DNA of 64,000 nucleotides from Nymphalis io (taxonomy: Eukaryota > Arthropoda > Insecta > Lepidoptera > Nymphalidae): positions 7,146,501 to 7,210,500 of the forward strand of contig NC_065917.1 of the NCBI RefSeq assembly GCF_905147045.1. Reading direction: 5' to 3'. Positions 1-9,963 of this stretch are shown here, piece after piece. Made by a program: the position numbers and the translations under genes. The notes under the pieces were generated by a model. That model was not told the DNA's origin and did not search any database. It saw nothing but the letters and a program-made list of their open reading frames with translations. Position 1 is the first letter of the stretch, and each line of letters starts with the position of its first letter.

Positions 1-650
1 AGTACCGAAGTTTCACATTATTTCATTTAATGTTTCAGATCGGACATAGGCATATACAGTAAGGTCATATGAAGCACCTTTAAAGACATAGCATAGCGCG
101 CTGACAGTCCGAGAGAAAATAACAGGTCCAGAAGCGTTTGAACCGAAGGCCGCCAAAATTGATACAAAAAAATACTTCACATGAGAGATTTGTATGTACA
201 CAAAATGTAAAATATCAGCAACAACATGTATCTATCTTTTAAAGATAACTCACATTTAAAAAGGAATAAGGTAGTACAACTAGTTTAGTTTCTCTGTCCC
301 AAAGTATGAATCCTTACCAAAATACATAGTTTATATCTAAGATCTAAGATCTTGTAATAGTCATAATAGAAAATACAACCACATTGATCTGTTTAAAAAT
401 AGTTTAAGTAAATTTTATAATCTTGTGAAAAATACTTATTAGTAATTAACCATAACCATATTTACGTTAAAATTTTACTTTGTCATAAATAGTTATATTT
501 TACGTAACATCAAAATTAGTCCACTTCCCTGTTAAAACAGTAGTGGAAACTTAACTGGCATAAGTGTTAAAATATGATTATTATATTAAGTTGTAATATA
601 CGATATGCTGTATGTTTCCCTAATAAATAAATAAATAAAATAGGTCGCCT
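1..650. other. AT-rich stretch without a gene
   Basis: Both strands are dense in stops and I see no splice-bounded coding stretch or recognisable repeat, apart from a short TAAA/ATAA run near 620-640 just before the next repeat. Confidence 0.6.
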
Positions 651-805
651 AATGTATTCGCTGCCGCCCATAGACATTGAAGCTGTTAGCCAAAAACCTT
701 GGGAACTAACACGTTACGTCCCTCGTGTCCATAATTACACTGGCTCAGTTTCCCTAACAACCAAACACAACAGTACTCTGTATTGCCGTTTGGCGATAGA
801 CTCAG
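651..805 (-). repeat. Rep-P: short poly(A) interspersed repeat, fragment
   Basis: This stretch aligns with the repeats at 31001-31251, 54560-54765 and 59041-59320 through shared words such as CGCCCATAGACATTG, AACCTTGGGAACTAA and CAGTACT..TGCCG. Better copies have a T-run on their left end, so the element reads on the minus strand. Here the poly(A) end and the 5' part are missing. The family looks like a non-autonomous derivative of a Jockey-type LINE tail (see 29341-33130). Confidence 0.7.
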
Positions 806-970
806 TTTGTAACCATCCGAACAAGCTTATTCAGTGCTACCACCAAGAAAAGCACGCACGCACGCTCGCAAACAAAAACACACGAGCTTGTTGGGTGTAT
901 ACACAAGTACAAAGAGAACGGGTTTTGCGATTATAAAGAACGACTAATACCAATTTAGATAAAAAGCACC

Positions 971-1014
971 GCGCGGGCTTAGTTAACTTGATTCAAGCGA
1001 ACTTTACTCTCTTA
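971..1014 (+). other. Probable relic of 28S rRNA gene upstream of the R2 target site
   Basis: GCGCGGG (971-977), an AGT.AACT-like middle and ACTCTCTTA (1006-1014) occur in the same order as in the conserved 28S segment that ends at the R2 insertion point. An extra stretch separates the middle from the last block. R2-type sequence starts right afterwards. The match is short and decayed, so alone it would be weak; it gains weight from the 28S-like segment at the other end of the R2 pair (5536-5660). Confidence 0.5.
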
Positions 1015-2232
1015 CAGATTTTTGATCTTGGATTATCTTCGAGCGGTGTCATCTTTAATGATATAATCCAGGTGGCGGTAGTTTCGATGGTTGGTCCTTC
1101 AAGCCTAGCGGTTTTCTTCGGCTAGGACCTTGCAAAAAACGTGGGCGAGCCCCGTGGTTGGGTTTGCGGATCGACCACAAGGGAGAATTAACCGTTGCAA
1201 AAAGTCCGATAAAAAGTATATTGTTCCGCCCCGATCTTCCACAGGAGTCGGGGAGCACGGTCAATTCCTCCTCGGTGGTTCAACCTGGCGTTCCCGGCGG
1301 GAATGTTGGATGGACCTGTCCAGCTTGTAAACGTAATTTTTGGAACCAAGACGGGGCTGGCCGTCCAGAAACGTAGAGCCCACCCCGTCAAGGTCAATGC
1401 GGACGATACCCTAGCGCTGGTGAAGCGCAGGTGGAATGAGGATGAGTTGCTTCTCATGGCGCAAGTCGAGGCGCAACTGACGAAGGAGACCGGGAAGTGT
1501 GTGAACGCAGGCCTTTTCGGCAAACTGACCCAACTGCGTAGAACGAAATAAGCAGTTAAGGGCCATCACCGGAGAGTCTTGTCTAGCGCTCTCGGAAGTT
1601 GAGTTCAAAGCGAGAAGGGGTCGTGCGCTGAGCGGACCTCTGAAGTGCAGCCTACGATTGAACCGGAGAGCGCTCCCGAAGACCCACCTGGCAATAAACC
1701 ACGCCGTACAGTCCAAACCCCAATCGGCTCGAACGCGGCGCAAGTACTCGAGGATCTCCTTCGGGAGGTAAAGAGACGTAAGCGGCGCCGCGAGCCGGGG
1801 GCGAAGACTAGGAGATGCCACCGCCGCAAGAAACATGGATATGACAACCAAAGTGCGTCCAGTCGAAACCCATTGGGTCAAGCGCGGCGCATGTACTCTA
1901 AGGTCTCCTTCGGGAGGCTGAGAGACGGAAGAGGCGCAGCGAGCCGGGGGCGAAGACTAGGAATCGCCAACGCCGTAAGAAGTATGGAGGTGACAACCAA
2001 ACTGCGTCAGACTCTGTCTAGCCGCTGACGGAGGAGAATAGAGTACGCAAAGATGCAGAAACTATTCTGGAAGAGTCCCAGTCGTGCAGCAGCTGAAGTG
2101 ATCGTCGGACACTCTCGGGCCGTAAAGCACAACCTAAGAAAGTTGGAAACCAGTAGGTTTCCAGACTGGCGGGCAATTCCTGCAGCATTTAAAACGGAAA
2201 TGTTCAACGGATGGATGGTACAAGGGACTATC
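1015..2232 (+). pseudogene. R2-clade non-LTR retrotransposon, copy I (5' part, decayed)
   Basis: The 5' UTR-like region is followed by sequence coding for the R2 N-terminal zinc finger (GWTCPACKRNF, about 1309-1341). Here the finger is damaged: the K-R-R-A-H part is in another frame. The downstream N-terminal linker follows. A segment of about 160 bp (near 1690-1830) is repeated at 1855-2000 as a local tandem duplication. After 2040 the reading jumps from the region before the reverse transcriptase (AAAEVI.GHSRAV) directly to a motif late in RT block 1 (MFNGWMVQG), so most of the intervening domain is deleted. Frameshifts and stops abound. At about 2233 the sequence runs straight into the 5' region of a second R2 copy. 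R2 proteins normally nick 28S rDNA and prime reverse transcription there; this copy cannot. Confidence 0.85.
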
Positions 2233-2992
2233 CCCTTGAGAATTTTCCGTTGCAAAAAGTCCGATTAAAAGAATATTGGGCCGCCTCGATCTTCCACAGG
2301 AGTCGGGAAGCACGGTCAATTCCTCCCCGGTGGTTCGATCTTGCGTTCCCGGCGGGAATGTTGGGCGGCCACTTGGATGGACCTGTCCAGTGTGTGGACG
2401 TACTTTTGGAACCAAGACGGGGTTGGGTGTCCACAAACGTAGAGCCCACCCCGTCGAGGCCAATGCGGAGGCTGCTCCAGCGTTGGTGAAGCGCAGGTGA
2501 AGTGAGGAGGAATTGCTTCTCATGGCTCGAGTCGAGGCGCAACTTACCAGGGAAACCGGGTAGTGTCCGAACGCAGACCTTCTCGCGAAACTGCCCCAAC
2601 TCCGTAGGACGTTGGAAGCAGTTAAGGGCCAACGCCGGAGTGCCAAATACAAAGGACTTGTGAGAACATGTCTGGAGGAGTTGGTACTCTCGGAAGTTGA
2701 GCCCAACGCGAGAAGGGGTTCGCGCATCGAATTGACCTTGGAAGTGCTGCCTACGAGAGAGCCAGAGAGCGCCTCCGAAGACCTACCTGACGATGAGCCA
2801 CGCCGTACAGCCCAAACCCCAGTCGGCTCGAACGCGGCGCAAGTTCTCGAAGATCTTGAGAGACGGAAGCGGCGCTGCGAGCCTGGGGCGAAGGCTAGGA
2901 GACGCCACCGCCGTAAGAATTATGGAAATGACTAACCGATTGCGTCAGATTTTTGGTCTAGCCGCAGACGGAGACGAGCAGAGTACGCACAG

Positions 2993-4482
2993 ATGCAAGA
3001 ATTGTGTCGGAAGTCCCGCATCGACATGAGGACTGCGCCAGGTCCGGACGGAATCCGTGCGGATGACTGGCCGGCAATTCCAGCATCATTAAAAGTGGAA
3101 ATGTTCAACGGATGGATGGTACAAGGGAGTATCCCCGAAACACTGAGACAGTGTCGAACAATCTTCATCCCGAAAAGTGATGCTCCGAAAGGTCCGGGTG
3201 ACTATCGGCCAATTTCAATTGCGTCGGTACCACTTCGGCACCTACACAGCATCCTGGCGAGGAGGTTGCTCGCCTGCTGCCCACCTGTCGGGCGTCAGCG
3301 CGGTTTCGTGAGTGCCGATGGTACTCTCGAAAACACCGCCGTGCTTGACGCTGTGTTGGGGGATAGCAGGAAAAAACTGCGAGAATGCCACGTGGCGGTG
3401 CTCGATTTCTCTAAGGCATTCGACACAGTGTCGCACGCGGCACTAGTTGAGCTGCTTAGGGCGAGAGGGCTGCCGGATGGGTTCTGCAGTTACATGACTA
3501 CCATATACGAGACGGCAAGTACCACCTTAGCTGTCGGAAACGAACGTAGCCATCCTGTTAAAGTGGGTCGAGGGATGCGACAGGGAGACCCCTTTCACCG
3601 ATACTATTCAACATGGCGATGGACCTAGTCCTTGCGTCACTACCAAAAGGAGTCGGATATAGGCTAGAAAATGAGCAGATCTCGGCTCTAGCCTACGCCG
3701 ATGATTTAGTCCTGCTTGCAGGCTCGAAGGTAGGGATGCAGGAAGCCATCGATCGTGTGGTGCAGGTCGGCGAAATGGTGGGTCTTGGTATCAACCACAG
3801 TAAAAGTTCCGTTCTGTCAATGGTGCTAGTCGGGAAACGCAAGAAACACCACTACCTGACGGAGAGGGTGTTCTCTGTTGGGAAGAAAAAGCTTCGGCAG
3901 GTGTCTTGCGTGGAACGCTGGAGATACCTTGGCATAGACTTCGAATCGTCCGGGGCTTCAATGCTCGAGCAGGAGGTGCGCAAGGCTTTGGACAACATCT
4001 CCAAGGCACCTCTCAAACCGCAACAGCGGCTCGAAGTTGTGAGAGGTCACCTGATTCCGAGGTTCATGCACGGTCTAGTGCTAGGAACGATATCGGATGA
4101 TCGACTCAGAATGCTCGACATTGAGATCCGGGGCGCAGTGAGGAAGTGGCTAAGGCTTCCACATGATGTGCCTAAGGCCTATTTCCACGCCGAAGTTAAG
4201 GCCGGTGGCTTGGCGATCCCATCGCTACGGACAATCGTTCCAAACCTCATCTTACGGAGGTACGGACGGCTGGCTTCGTCGCGATGGTCTGCTGCCAACG
4301 CTGCCGCCAGATCCGAGAGGATCCGTAAAAAACTCAGCTGGGCCAAAAAGCAGATAAGGAAATTCACCAGGGAAAATCCGAAAACCCAACTAACATCTGT
4401 GGAGCAGTATTGGCGGGAGTCTGTATGCGTCGACGGACGGCCTCGAACTTCGAGAGTCGTTCCGGAATCAGGCCTCCACTAA
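2993..4482 (+). pseudogene. R2 copy II reverse transcriptase domain, frameshifted
   Basis: Two frames carry consecutive RT blocks. 2993-3590 holds TAPGPDGIR, the YRPISIASVPLRH block, LDFSKAFDTVSHA (catalytic Asp) and GRGMRQGDP. From about 3592 the next frame continues with the LSPILFN-type block and LAYADDLVLLAG (catalytic YADD, about 3690-3725), then the thumb region (PLKPQQRLEV, LIPRFMHGLVLG). Loss of a single C at the GDP/LSP boundary explains the change of frame. A second shift at about 4465 moves the STKWIRER region into another frame. The residues are very close to the silkworm R2 protein throughout. Confidence 0.9.
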
Positions 4483-5445
4483 GTGGATAAGGGAGCGATG
4501 CATGCAGTATAGTGGTCGAGACTACGTGCAATTTGTGCACTGCCACATTAACACCCTCCCTTCCCGATTCCGGGCATCACGAGGGCGTCGATGTATCAAT
4601 CAATCAACAGCCAATCGTTGTCCACTATCCACAATCGGTCCTACGACATACGTGACCAGCCCACTGCCACTTCAGCCTGCTAATTTTGCAAGCTATGTCG
4701 GTGACTCCGGTTCTTTTTCGGATAATCTCGATGTATGGGAGAGTCGAAATTAAACTGTCGTGCCGGGTGCATGCTCAGGGAGACGATGGCTCATACCATA
4801 CAGCAGTGCTTCAGAACGCACGGCGGCCGAATCGAACGCCATAATTGCGTCACAAAAGTCATCGCCGAGGCGTTGGTAGAAAAAGGATGGACCGTGGTGG
4901 TGGAGCCGAGGTTCGTGACCTCAATAGGGTATCGAAAGCCCGATATAATCGCTGCTAGGGGCGGGGCTGGAGTGATCATAAACATTCAGATAGTCTCGGG
5001 TCAGAGACCGCAGGACGACGCTCATCGTGCGAAACGTAGCAAATACAGGAAACACGCTGAGCTAGTCCAGTTGGTGGCTGATAGACTAGGGCTATCTGGA
5101 GCGGAGAGTGTACGTGCCACCTCATGTACCGCCTCCTGGCGCGGTGTTTGGAGCGGCGCTTCTGCAAGGGAGATGCACGAACTCCTCGGGCTTGAAAAAT
5201 CCATATTCGAGCAAATACCAGGCCTCGTTCTGAGAGGTTCACACATTAACTGGACCAGGTTCAACCAGATGACCGCAATCTCAACGGCGTCGGTTGAGTT
5301 GGGTTTCTACAGGACCTTCACGGTACCGGACCCACATTCTTACAGTATGGGTAGATCCGCTATGCAGGTATCCTCTCCAGTATCAACTGCGCTCAACCGC
5401 TTGCAACACCAACCTGTACAATGCAGCCACGGCCGCGGTCACTAG
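4483..5445 (+). pseudogene. R2 copy II CCHC knuckle and restriction-like endonuclease, inactivated
   Basis: After the inserted LINE scrap, the frame from 4735 gives CRAGC..H..C (C8, C12, H20, C25 of this segment) and then the PD-(D/E)XK-like nuclease: RKPDIIAAR at residues 67-75. In this copy the second acidic residue is Asn (AAC at 4981-4983). The sister copy at 17900-19124 has GAC (18978-18980) at the same place. The segment ends with the conserved SWRGVWSG and RGSHINWTRFNQMT motifs and runs to a stop at 5445. The nuclease nicks the target strand in active R2; this copy should not. Confidence 0.85.
4588..4736 (-). mobile_element. 131-bp RTE-like LINE scrap inserted in R2 copy II with 9-bp target duplication
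   Basis: The 9-mer TCGATGTAT occurs at 4588-4596 and again at 4728-4736, and the R2 reading resumes after the second copy. The inserted 4597-4727 reads on the minus strand as LKWQWAGHVCRRTD, the typical C-terminus of RTE-like LINE reverse transcriptases, followed by a tail of ATTG repeats (CAATCAATCAA on the plus strand). This is a classic 5'-truncated LINE insertion. Confidence 0.8.
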
Positions 5446-5535
5446 ACGGGAGTAGGAAACAGCATGGTTACTCCCGGGGCCGACGACTCCCAGCTAGTTG
5501 GGCGCTCAGCACGACATTGGGTGAACGAAGGCATG

Positions 5536-5660
5536 CGGAAAAATACCCAAAACGACATCTAATTAGTCGACAAACAACATCTAGACACGTATGAATGGAT
5601 GAATGAGATTCCTGCTGCCCCTAGTCTTCTACTAACTTCGCCTCTCATCACTCAAGGGCA
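5536..5660 (+). other. Probable relic of 28S rRNA gene downstream of the R2 target site
   Basis: AAAT.CC, then CATCTAATTAGT (5556-5567) and a 22-base block at 5591-5612 (ATGAATGGAT...GAGATTCC) occur in the order found in conserved 28S rRNA just 3' of the R2 site. The last block differs from metazoan 28S at one or two positions. A 16-bp excess separates the two blocks. Weaker similarity (CCCTA..CTACTA, CAAGGG) continues to about 5655. The alternative is chance similarity within the R2 3' UTR. Confidence 0.55.
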
Positions 5661-6626
5661 TGGATCAGACAAAAAAATTAAAATCTTGGGGCGTAACGTA
5701 ACCTGAGTAAATATGTAAGTAGCATTCATAATGATATAGCGGTTGTTAACATTAATATAAAAAATGTTATTTTATTTTAATTTAAAATACACATTTGCCC
5801 TAATTCCCCTACATAGAGATAATTTTTTGAAATGTGATATCACCAGAGTCAAACATTTAGTTCATAATATAACTAACTTTACACTACAATACATTCTTCA
5901 TATATTCTTGAATCATATTTAATGAATTTGTTAATTAAACGTAACATGCACACAAACGCTATCGTTGAATTTTTACTGTTTCATCTTTAAGCTAAAAAAC
6001 TTTTTATGGAAAGTAATCATATAGCTGTGTTATAGTTTAAGCAGCGTTCGTAAAGCCGTTCGCTAATCAAGTTATGTTGCAAAATCTCCAAGACTAACAT
6101 TTTATTGTTACCGAACTATATATAACCTATGTCCGTACTGAATATTTAAGGTAAATATTGGAGAACGTTTATAAGTTTAAAATAATACATAATACATAAC
6201 ATAATTATTATAATATACACAAAAAATATATATTAAAATTATGACGTTTCATAAAATTACATATAAAATATCGATATTACATACTCGCATGAATTGGTAT
6301 AGAATGTATTCTAAAATAAATTGCTTATTGGTAACTTTTGTTTGTCTGTGTCGGAGTGGGGTACTCAGTAACACAGATGTTAACCTAGTACAGTGGCCGT
6401 TGCAAATATTTATAATACCTCCGTCGTTGACGCTTCCTAGTGTCGTGAAGATATTAAGCAAATGGCTTTCATTCACGTTACAATATGTCAGCCATTCTCC
6501 TCAAAAAGTTAAAAGTTAACTGACTTCTATCTTACTATTGATCAATTTATATGTCAAATATGTAGTTTGATGTAACATGAGTGTTGGTTTTAAACTTAGA
6601 CATAATTGTAATAATATAAGATAAAA
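5661..6626. other. AT-rich stretch without a gene
   Basis: No coding signal, splice-bounded exon or known repeat was recognised. An open frame at 6241-6519 has no domain, atypical composition and no splice or promoter support, and I regard it as chance. Confidence 0.6.
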
Positions 6627-6814
6627 TAAATAAGCAGGATTAGAGCAATCCATGAATGCAGCGTCCAGTATAGAAAATGAAACTGATCATTCAGCATAGA
6701 AATAAAAGCAGTGCAAAGTGGCTAGCAGCAGCAGCTTATTGGACATGCAGCAGTTTAATCTTCAACAAAACAGCACAGCAACAGCTCCATCTCAGCAAGA
6801 ACTCTTCGGCTCAT
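6627..6814 (-). repeat. CTG-rich interspersed repeat, copy 1
   Basis: Read on the minus strand, this stretch aligns with 11287-11466 and 12976-13200. It starts at GAGTTCTTGCTGAGATGGAG, passes through CCACTTTGCACTGCTTTT and GGACGCTGCATTCATGG, and ends at CCTGCTTATTT. There is no terminal inverted repeat, no tRNA-like head and no poly(A). The family is not one I recognise. Confidence 0.65.
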
Positions 6815-6972
6815 TAATGTTATTATATTACTATTGTAACATAATAAAAATCTCTCACCCTGAAAACAAAACATCTTATTAATTTCTTAGATAAATATTA
6901 GTTCTTAAGAGTAAAATAGAGACAAGAAGAAAATAAATTATTAAAATTTAATACATATATATAAAACTGCAC

Positions 6973-7098
6973 AAGCACCACTGAATTTCAATGTGCTTAA
7001 TTTATGTTTATGATTTATCTCACACTTGGTGGAGAAGAAAAACATCATGAAGAAACCTGCATGTGTCTAATTTCACTGATTCTGCATATGTGTATTCC
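6973..7098 (+). repeat. SINE-1, internal fragment
   Basis: It matches the middle of the SINE at 8370-8651: GCACCACTGAATTT, GTGCTTAATTTATG, AACATC.TGA..AAACCTGCATGTGTCTAATTTC and ATGTGTATTCC. The tRNA-like head and the 3' end are missing. Confidence 0.75.
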
Positions 7099-7110
7099 TT
7101 ATCCTAACTA

Positions 7111-7142
7111 TGACCTGAGCGAAGCCTCAGGTAAAGCGCTAG
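7111..7142 (+). repeat. Helitron-type 3' terminus
   Basis: GAGCGAAGCCTCAGG...GCGCTAG followed by T is the usual end of lepidopteran Helitrons: a short GC-rich stem and then CTAG next to a T. No matching 5' TC end could be placed, so this is probably a truncated copy. Confidence 0.5.
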
Positions 7143-7309
7143 TCAACTTATGATTGAAGTTAACATTTTAGGCACCAATATAGGAAATATTTTTACTTAA
7201 TTAGCAATACAACAGTATAAGAAAACAAGAACAATATTAAAATAAATAAAATGAAACCTTTAAATTTTTTTAAACACTTTAAGACTCAATACAAGAGGAG
7301 TAAACCCAA

Positions 7310-7575
7310 ATAAACAACTTTGATACCGACATCATTGGTCGATATCATGTAAAATCTATAATTACTTTTTTTTATATTGTAATTCTATATGGATTCGTGA
7401 AAAATTGGCTTTTTCAATGTCCGCGAAGTTGTAATCGGAAATTCGAAAGTTAAATTAATGTGGTTATAATTAGTTAGGTGAAATAGTTTTGTATTATAAT
7501 TAAAGGTAAATTAATCAAGAACTGTTTATGGCGCATAATACAGCAGAACAATGAGAAAATCGCATGCATTGTGTA
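7310..7575 (+). repeat. Dispersed repeat D, copy 1
   Basis: This aligns over roughly 190-250 bp with 53936-54175. Shared anchors are CAACTTTGA, TATGGATTCG.GAAAAATT, GAAGTTGT.ATCGGAA, GGTTA and ACAATACAGCAGA-like words at the right end. Similarity is moderate with many small indels. I see no inverted termini and cannot assign a class. Both copies sit beside exons of putative host genes. Confidence 0.55.
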
Positions 7576-7578
7576 CCT

Positions 7579-8048
7579 TTACTCCGATTGGATTATGGTA
7601 TAGTATGCTGTCAAAAGCCAAGTTCAATTTTTGTTTTAAATATCAAAAAAAATAATTAAAATTAATACTGAACCGTGTAGCATTTTGATTAATAATGTAA
7701 CTAATGCACCAACTCACCTGTGGGGTGTATGAAGATATCAAAATTGGGTAGTATGTGACATAACCACGTGGCCGGTTTTAGTACATTGACTGAAATTAAA
7801 ACAAAACTATTTTATATGCCACGATAAATAAATCGGATGCATTCATTAGGCGAATACAATTGTTTTACTTACGGTTCGGCATCCGGAAACCCGTTAAATA
7901 TTTGAAATAAAATTGATGACGTAGATAATCCTCCGTTATGTTATCTGGATATAATCTGAAACGAATAGAAGGATATATATAACGTATAATATAATGAATG
8001 CTAATAATAAACGATATTAACTGGTAATACTTACAAATTTAATGACAT
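7579..8048 (-). CDS. Small spliced gene of unknown function, four exons
   Basis: Exons are 8048-8035 (starting ATGTCATTAAATTT), 7955-7873, 7789-7718 and 7607-7579. Every intron begins GTAAGT or GTGAGT and ends CAG, with pyrimidine-rich acceptors (TTCGTTTCAG, TTTTAATTTCAG, GGCTTTTGACAG). The phases (2, 1, 1) fit together, giving an open frame of about 65 codons ending in TAA. The protein begins MSLNLLYPDNI, is aromatic-rich (HQFYFKYLTGF) and continues ATWLCHILPNFDIF. I recognise no family. The first three exons are well supported because a decayed copy at 10511-10857 keeps the same exon layout; the fourth is less certain, and the true gene may continue further left. Confidence 0.6.
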
Positions 8049-8240
8049 TTTACCGTTATAAATTACAAAGCGCCGGTTACTGGTAATGAATAGTGGTAAC
8101 GATAACCAACCGACCACTCCTAATCTGAGGTAAAAAGGAAATGAACCTACAAAGAGGTCACGAAAGAGAACACCTCCAGTGACCAGTCGAAAACGACGAA
8201 CGATGCAGTGCTGCCAACCATCAAACTTTATAAAATCGAT
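8049..8240 (-). promoter_or_regulatory. Putative promoter and 5' UTR of the small spliced gene
   Basis: Upstream of the ATG on the minus strand lie about 150 bp richer in G and C than the surroundings. A TATAAAG word follows at about 8228-8234, near two ATCGAT words. The plus-strand word CAGTGCTGCCAAC (near 8204) resembles one terminus of the MITE at 52730-53009. No transcription start can be fixed from sequence alone. Confidence 0.3.
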
Positions 8241-8369
8241 TTTAGTTGATGGAACAAATATCGATTTACTACTCGAACTTTATTTAATAAAACGATTAAA
8301 ATTAATTTCATTAGGAGAGGTTCATCGTTAATAAATATTGAATAACACTTGTATATAAGAATATTCGAA

Positions 8370-8651
8370 GTCGAGATGGCCCAGTGGTAAGAACGCGTGA
8401 ATCTTAACCGATGAACGTGGGTTCAAACCCGGGCGAGCACCTCTGAATTTACATGTGCTTAATTTCTGTTTATAATTCATCTCGTGCTTTTCGGTGAAGG
8501 AAAACATCGTGAGGAAACCTGCATGTGTCTAATTTCATCGAAATTCTGCCACATGTGTATTCTACCAACCCGCACTGGAGCAGCGTGGTAGAATAAGCTC
8601 CAAACCTTCTCCTCAAAAAAGGGAGAGGAGGCCTTAGCCCAGCAGTGGGAC
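8370..8651 (+). repeat. SINE-1 (tRNA-derived), nearly full length
   Basis: The tRNA-like head has an A-box-like TGGCCCAGTGG and a B-box-like GGTTCAAACCC. The body includes CATGTGCTTAATTTCTG, GGAAAACATCGTGAGGAAACC and TGCATGTGTCTAATTTC. The 3' part ends GAGGAGGCCTTAGCCCAGCAGTGGGAC. It is the same family as 12531-12812, 57643-57950 and several fragments, and resembles the tRNA-headed SINEs widespread in butterflies (Metulj-like). Confidence 0.85.
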
Positions 8652-8659
8652 TGCTTCGA

Positions 8660-9030
8660 GTGCCACTCCGACTAGCGAAGGTTGGCAGTCGGCTTTGAAT
8701 ACTCATTCTTGTTCTTCGCGAGGCGAAAGTGTTCGACCGCATTCGCGATTCCCGTCCATTCTCGGTTGTTGCACAGCCAGCACTTTATTCTGCGACCAAA
8801 AGCTCTCCTTCCGGCAACCTTTCCCATCATAATGAGTTGCAAAAGTTATTATCTTTCATACCTAAGCACGTATCCGAGATATGCAACTTTTCTTTTCTTG
8901 ACAGTCTCCAAAAGTTGCCATGTCTGGTTGACGCGTCGTTGGTTGTTGGTTTTTTAATTGTCCATGCTTCGCACCCGTAAAAAAGTATAGGCCAGATGTA
9001 ACAATGTAAAAGTCGTATGCGCACAGGGAT
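8660..9030 (-). pseudogene. LINE reverse transcriptase C-terminal fragment
   Basis: On the minus strand 9024-8827 reads RIRLLHCYIWPILFYGCEAWT, the conserved region after the RT thumb in RTE/CR1-like LINEs. It continues, with frameshifts, into REWTGIANAVEHFRLAKN-like sequence near 8760-8690. No upstream RT blocks are present, so this is a 5'-truncated, decayed copy. It abuts the 3' end of the SINE at 8370-8651. Confidence 0.75.
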
Positions 9031-9080
9031 CTTAAGTTTGCGATTGTAGATTTTTTTTTAATCAGTATATCTTACTTATC

Positions 9081-9963
9081 TCTACTAATATTAAAAATGC
9101 GAAAGTGCCTATGTCTGTCCGGCTAACATGCTTTCATGGTTAAACCACTGAACAAATTTTGATAAAATTTGGTACAGAGATAGACTAGATCTTGGAAAAG
9201 AACATAAGCTATTTTTTATTGCGAAAAAAGGCTTGACAGGGTTTAAATAGGATGCAATTTTGTATGGAAATTCGTCATTATCGAAGATAAAACCACGGAA
9301 CTTTGTATTTACGCACTTGATAAAAAGTAAATAAACATTACTTCCTGCATTTATTAAATTTCGACCCACATGGGGATGAAATAAGAGATAAAAATGTACA
9401 AACAAATCTGTCAAAATTTTAATAAAAGGATGTTTACGGAAACGTGTATAATTAGTAAAATTACGTCTTAATTATATACACGTCGCGTGAGCGCTAATCG
9501 TTACTTCATCAAAATCGGTTGTCTATCAAAAGTTATAAAAATGTAATGTTCATATACATATTTTTGTTGTTATAATATATGTTGCTAATATCAGCCAATA
9601 GATGGCGGTGTGCTAAATACGCCAAATTCTAAATTGTCGTGTCCTTGTTCGTTTCGTCTGATTGTTTTTTTCATTCATTTAATTATTACACTGACTGAAA
9701 GAATAAATACTTTGTGGCTTTAGGTTGCAATTATTAATTCGGTTGTAATTTTGTTCTATTCTTTCTAAGTTAATATTTTGTTTTTAATTTTATAGATGTT
9801 TACTTAAAAGTTAGACACATAGAATACAATAAATAAAGGTTGTGTCTTTTGTGAATATATGTTACTTCTGCACGCTTTACCACAGCTAAAATATGATAAA
9901 TTAACATATTTATTCTTATCCTATTTAACTGGAGTTTCGATTATGACGTGGGCGAAACGCTAG
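9081..9963 (+). mobile_element. Non-autonomous Helitron
   Basis: It begins with TCTACTAATATTAAAAATGCG followed by the common GTCTGTC.GGCTAACATGCTTTCA-type subterminal sequence. It ends GACGTGGGCGAAACGCTAG before a T, with no inverted termini or target duplication, as expected of Helitrons. Nothing inside codes for Rep or helicase. A longer element might be nested here, since 883 bp is long for the typical short form. Confidence 0.65.

Larger units (their letters stand above)
2233..5535 (+). mobile_element. R2-clade non-LTR retrotransposon, copy II (near full length, inactive)
   Basis: The domain order is that of a single-ORF R2 element of the Bombyx type. A C2H2 finger (GWTCPVCGRTFGTKTGLGVHK, about 2375-2440) is followed by a long linker, a reverse transcriptase, a CCHC knuckle and a restriction-like endonuclease, then a 3' UTR from about 5446. 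The element is joined head to tail to copy I without intervening host DNA. Lesions include stops near 2498 and 2562, single-base frameshifts near 3591 and 4465, a 131-bp LINE scrap with target duplication at 4588-4736, and an Asp-to-Asn change in the nuclease. GC content is far above the flanks. R2 normally lives only in 28S rDNA, yet no intact rRNA gene is visible here. Confidence 0.9.

Noticed and set aside
6241..6519. 92-codon open frame in AT-rich DNA
   Set aside because: No domain, no splice or promoter context, and low-complexity residues; expected by chance.
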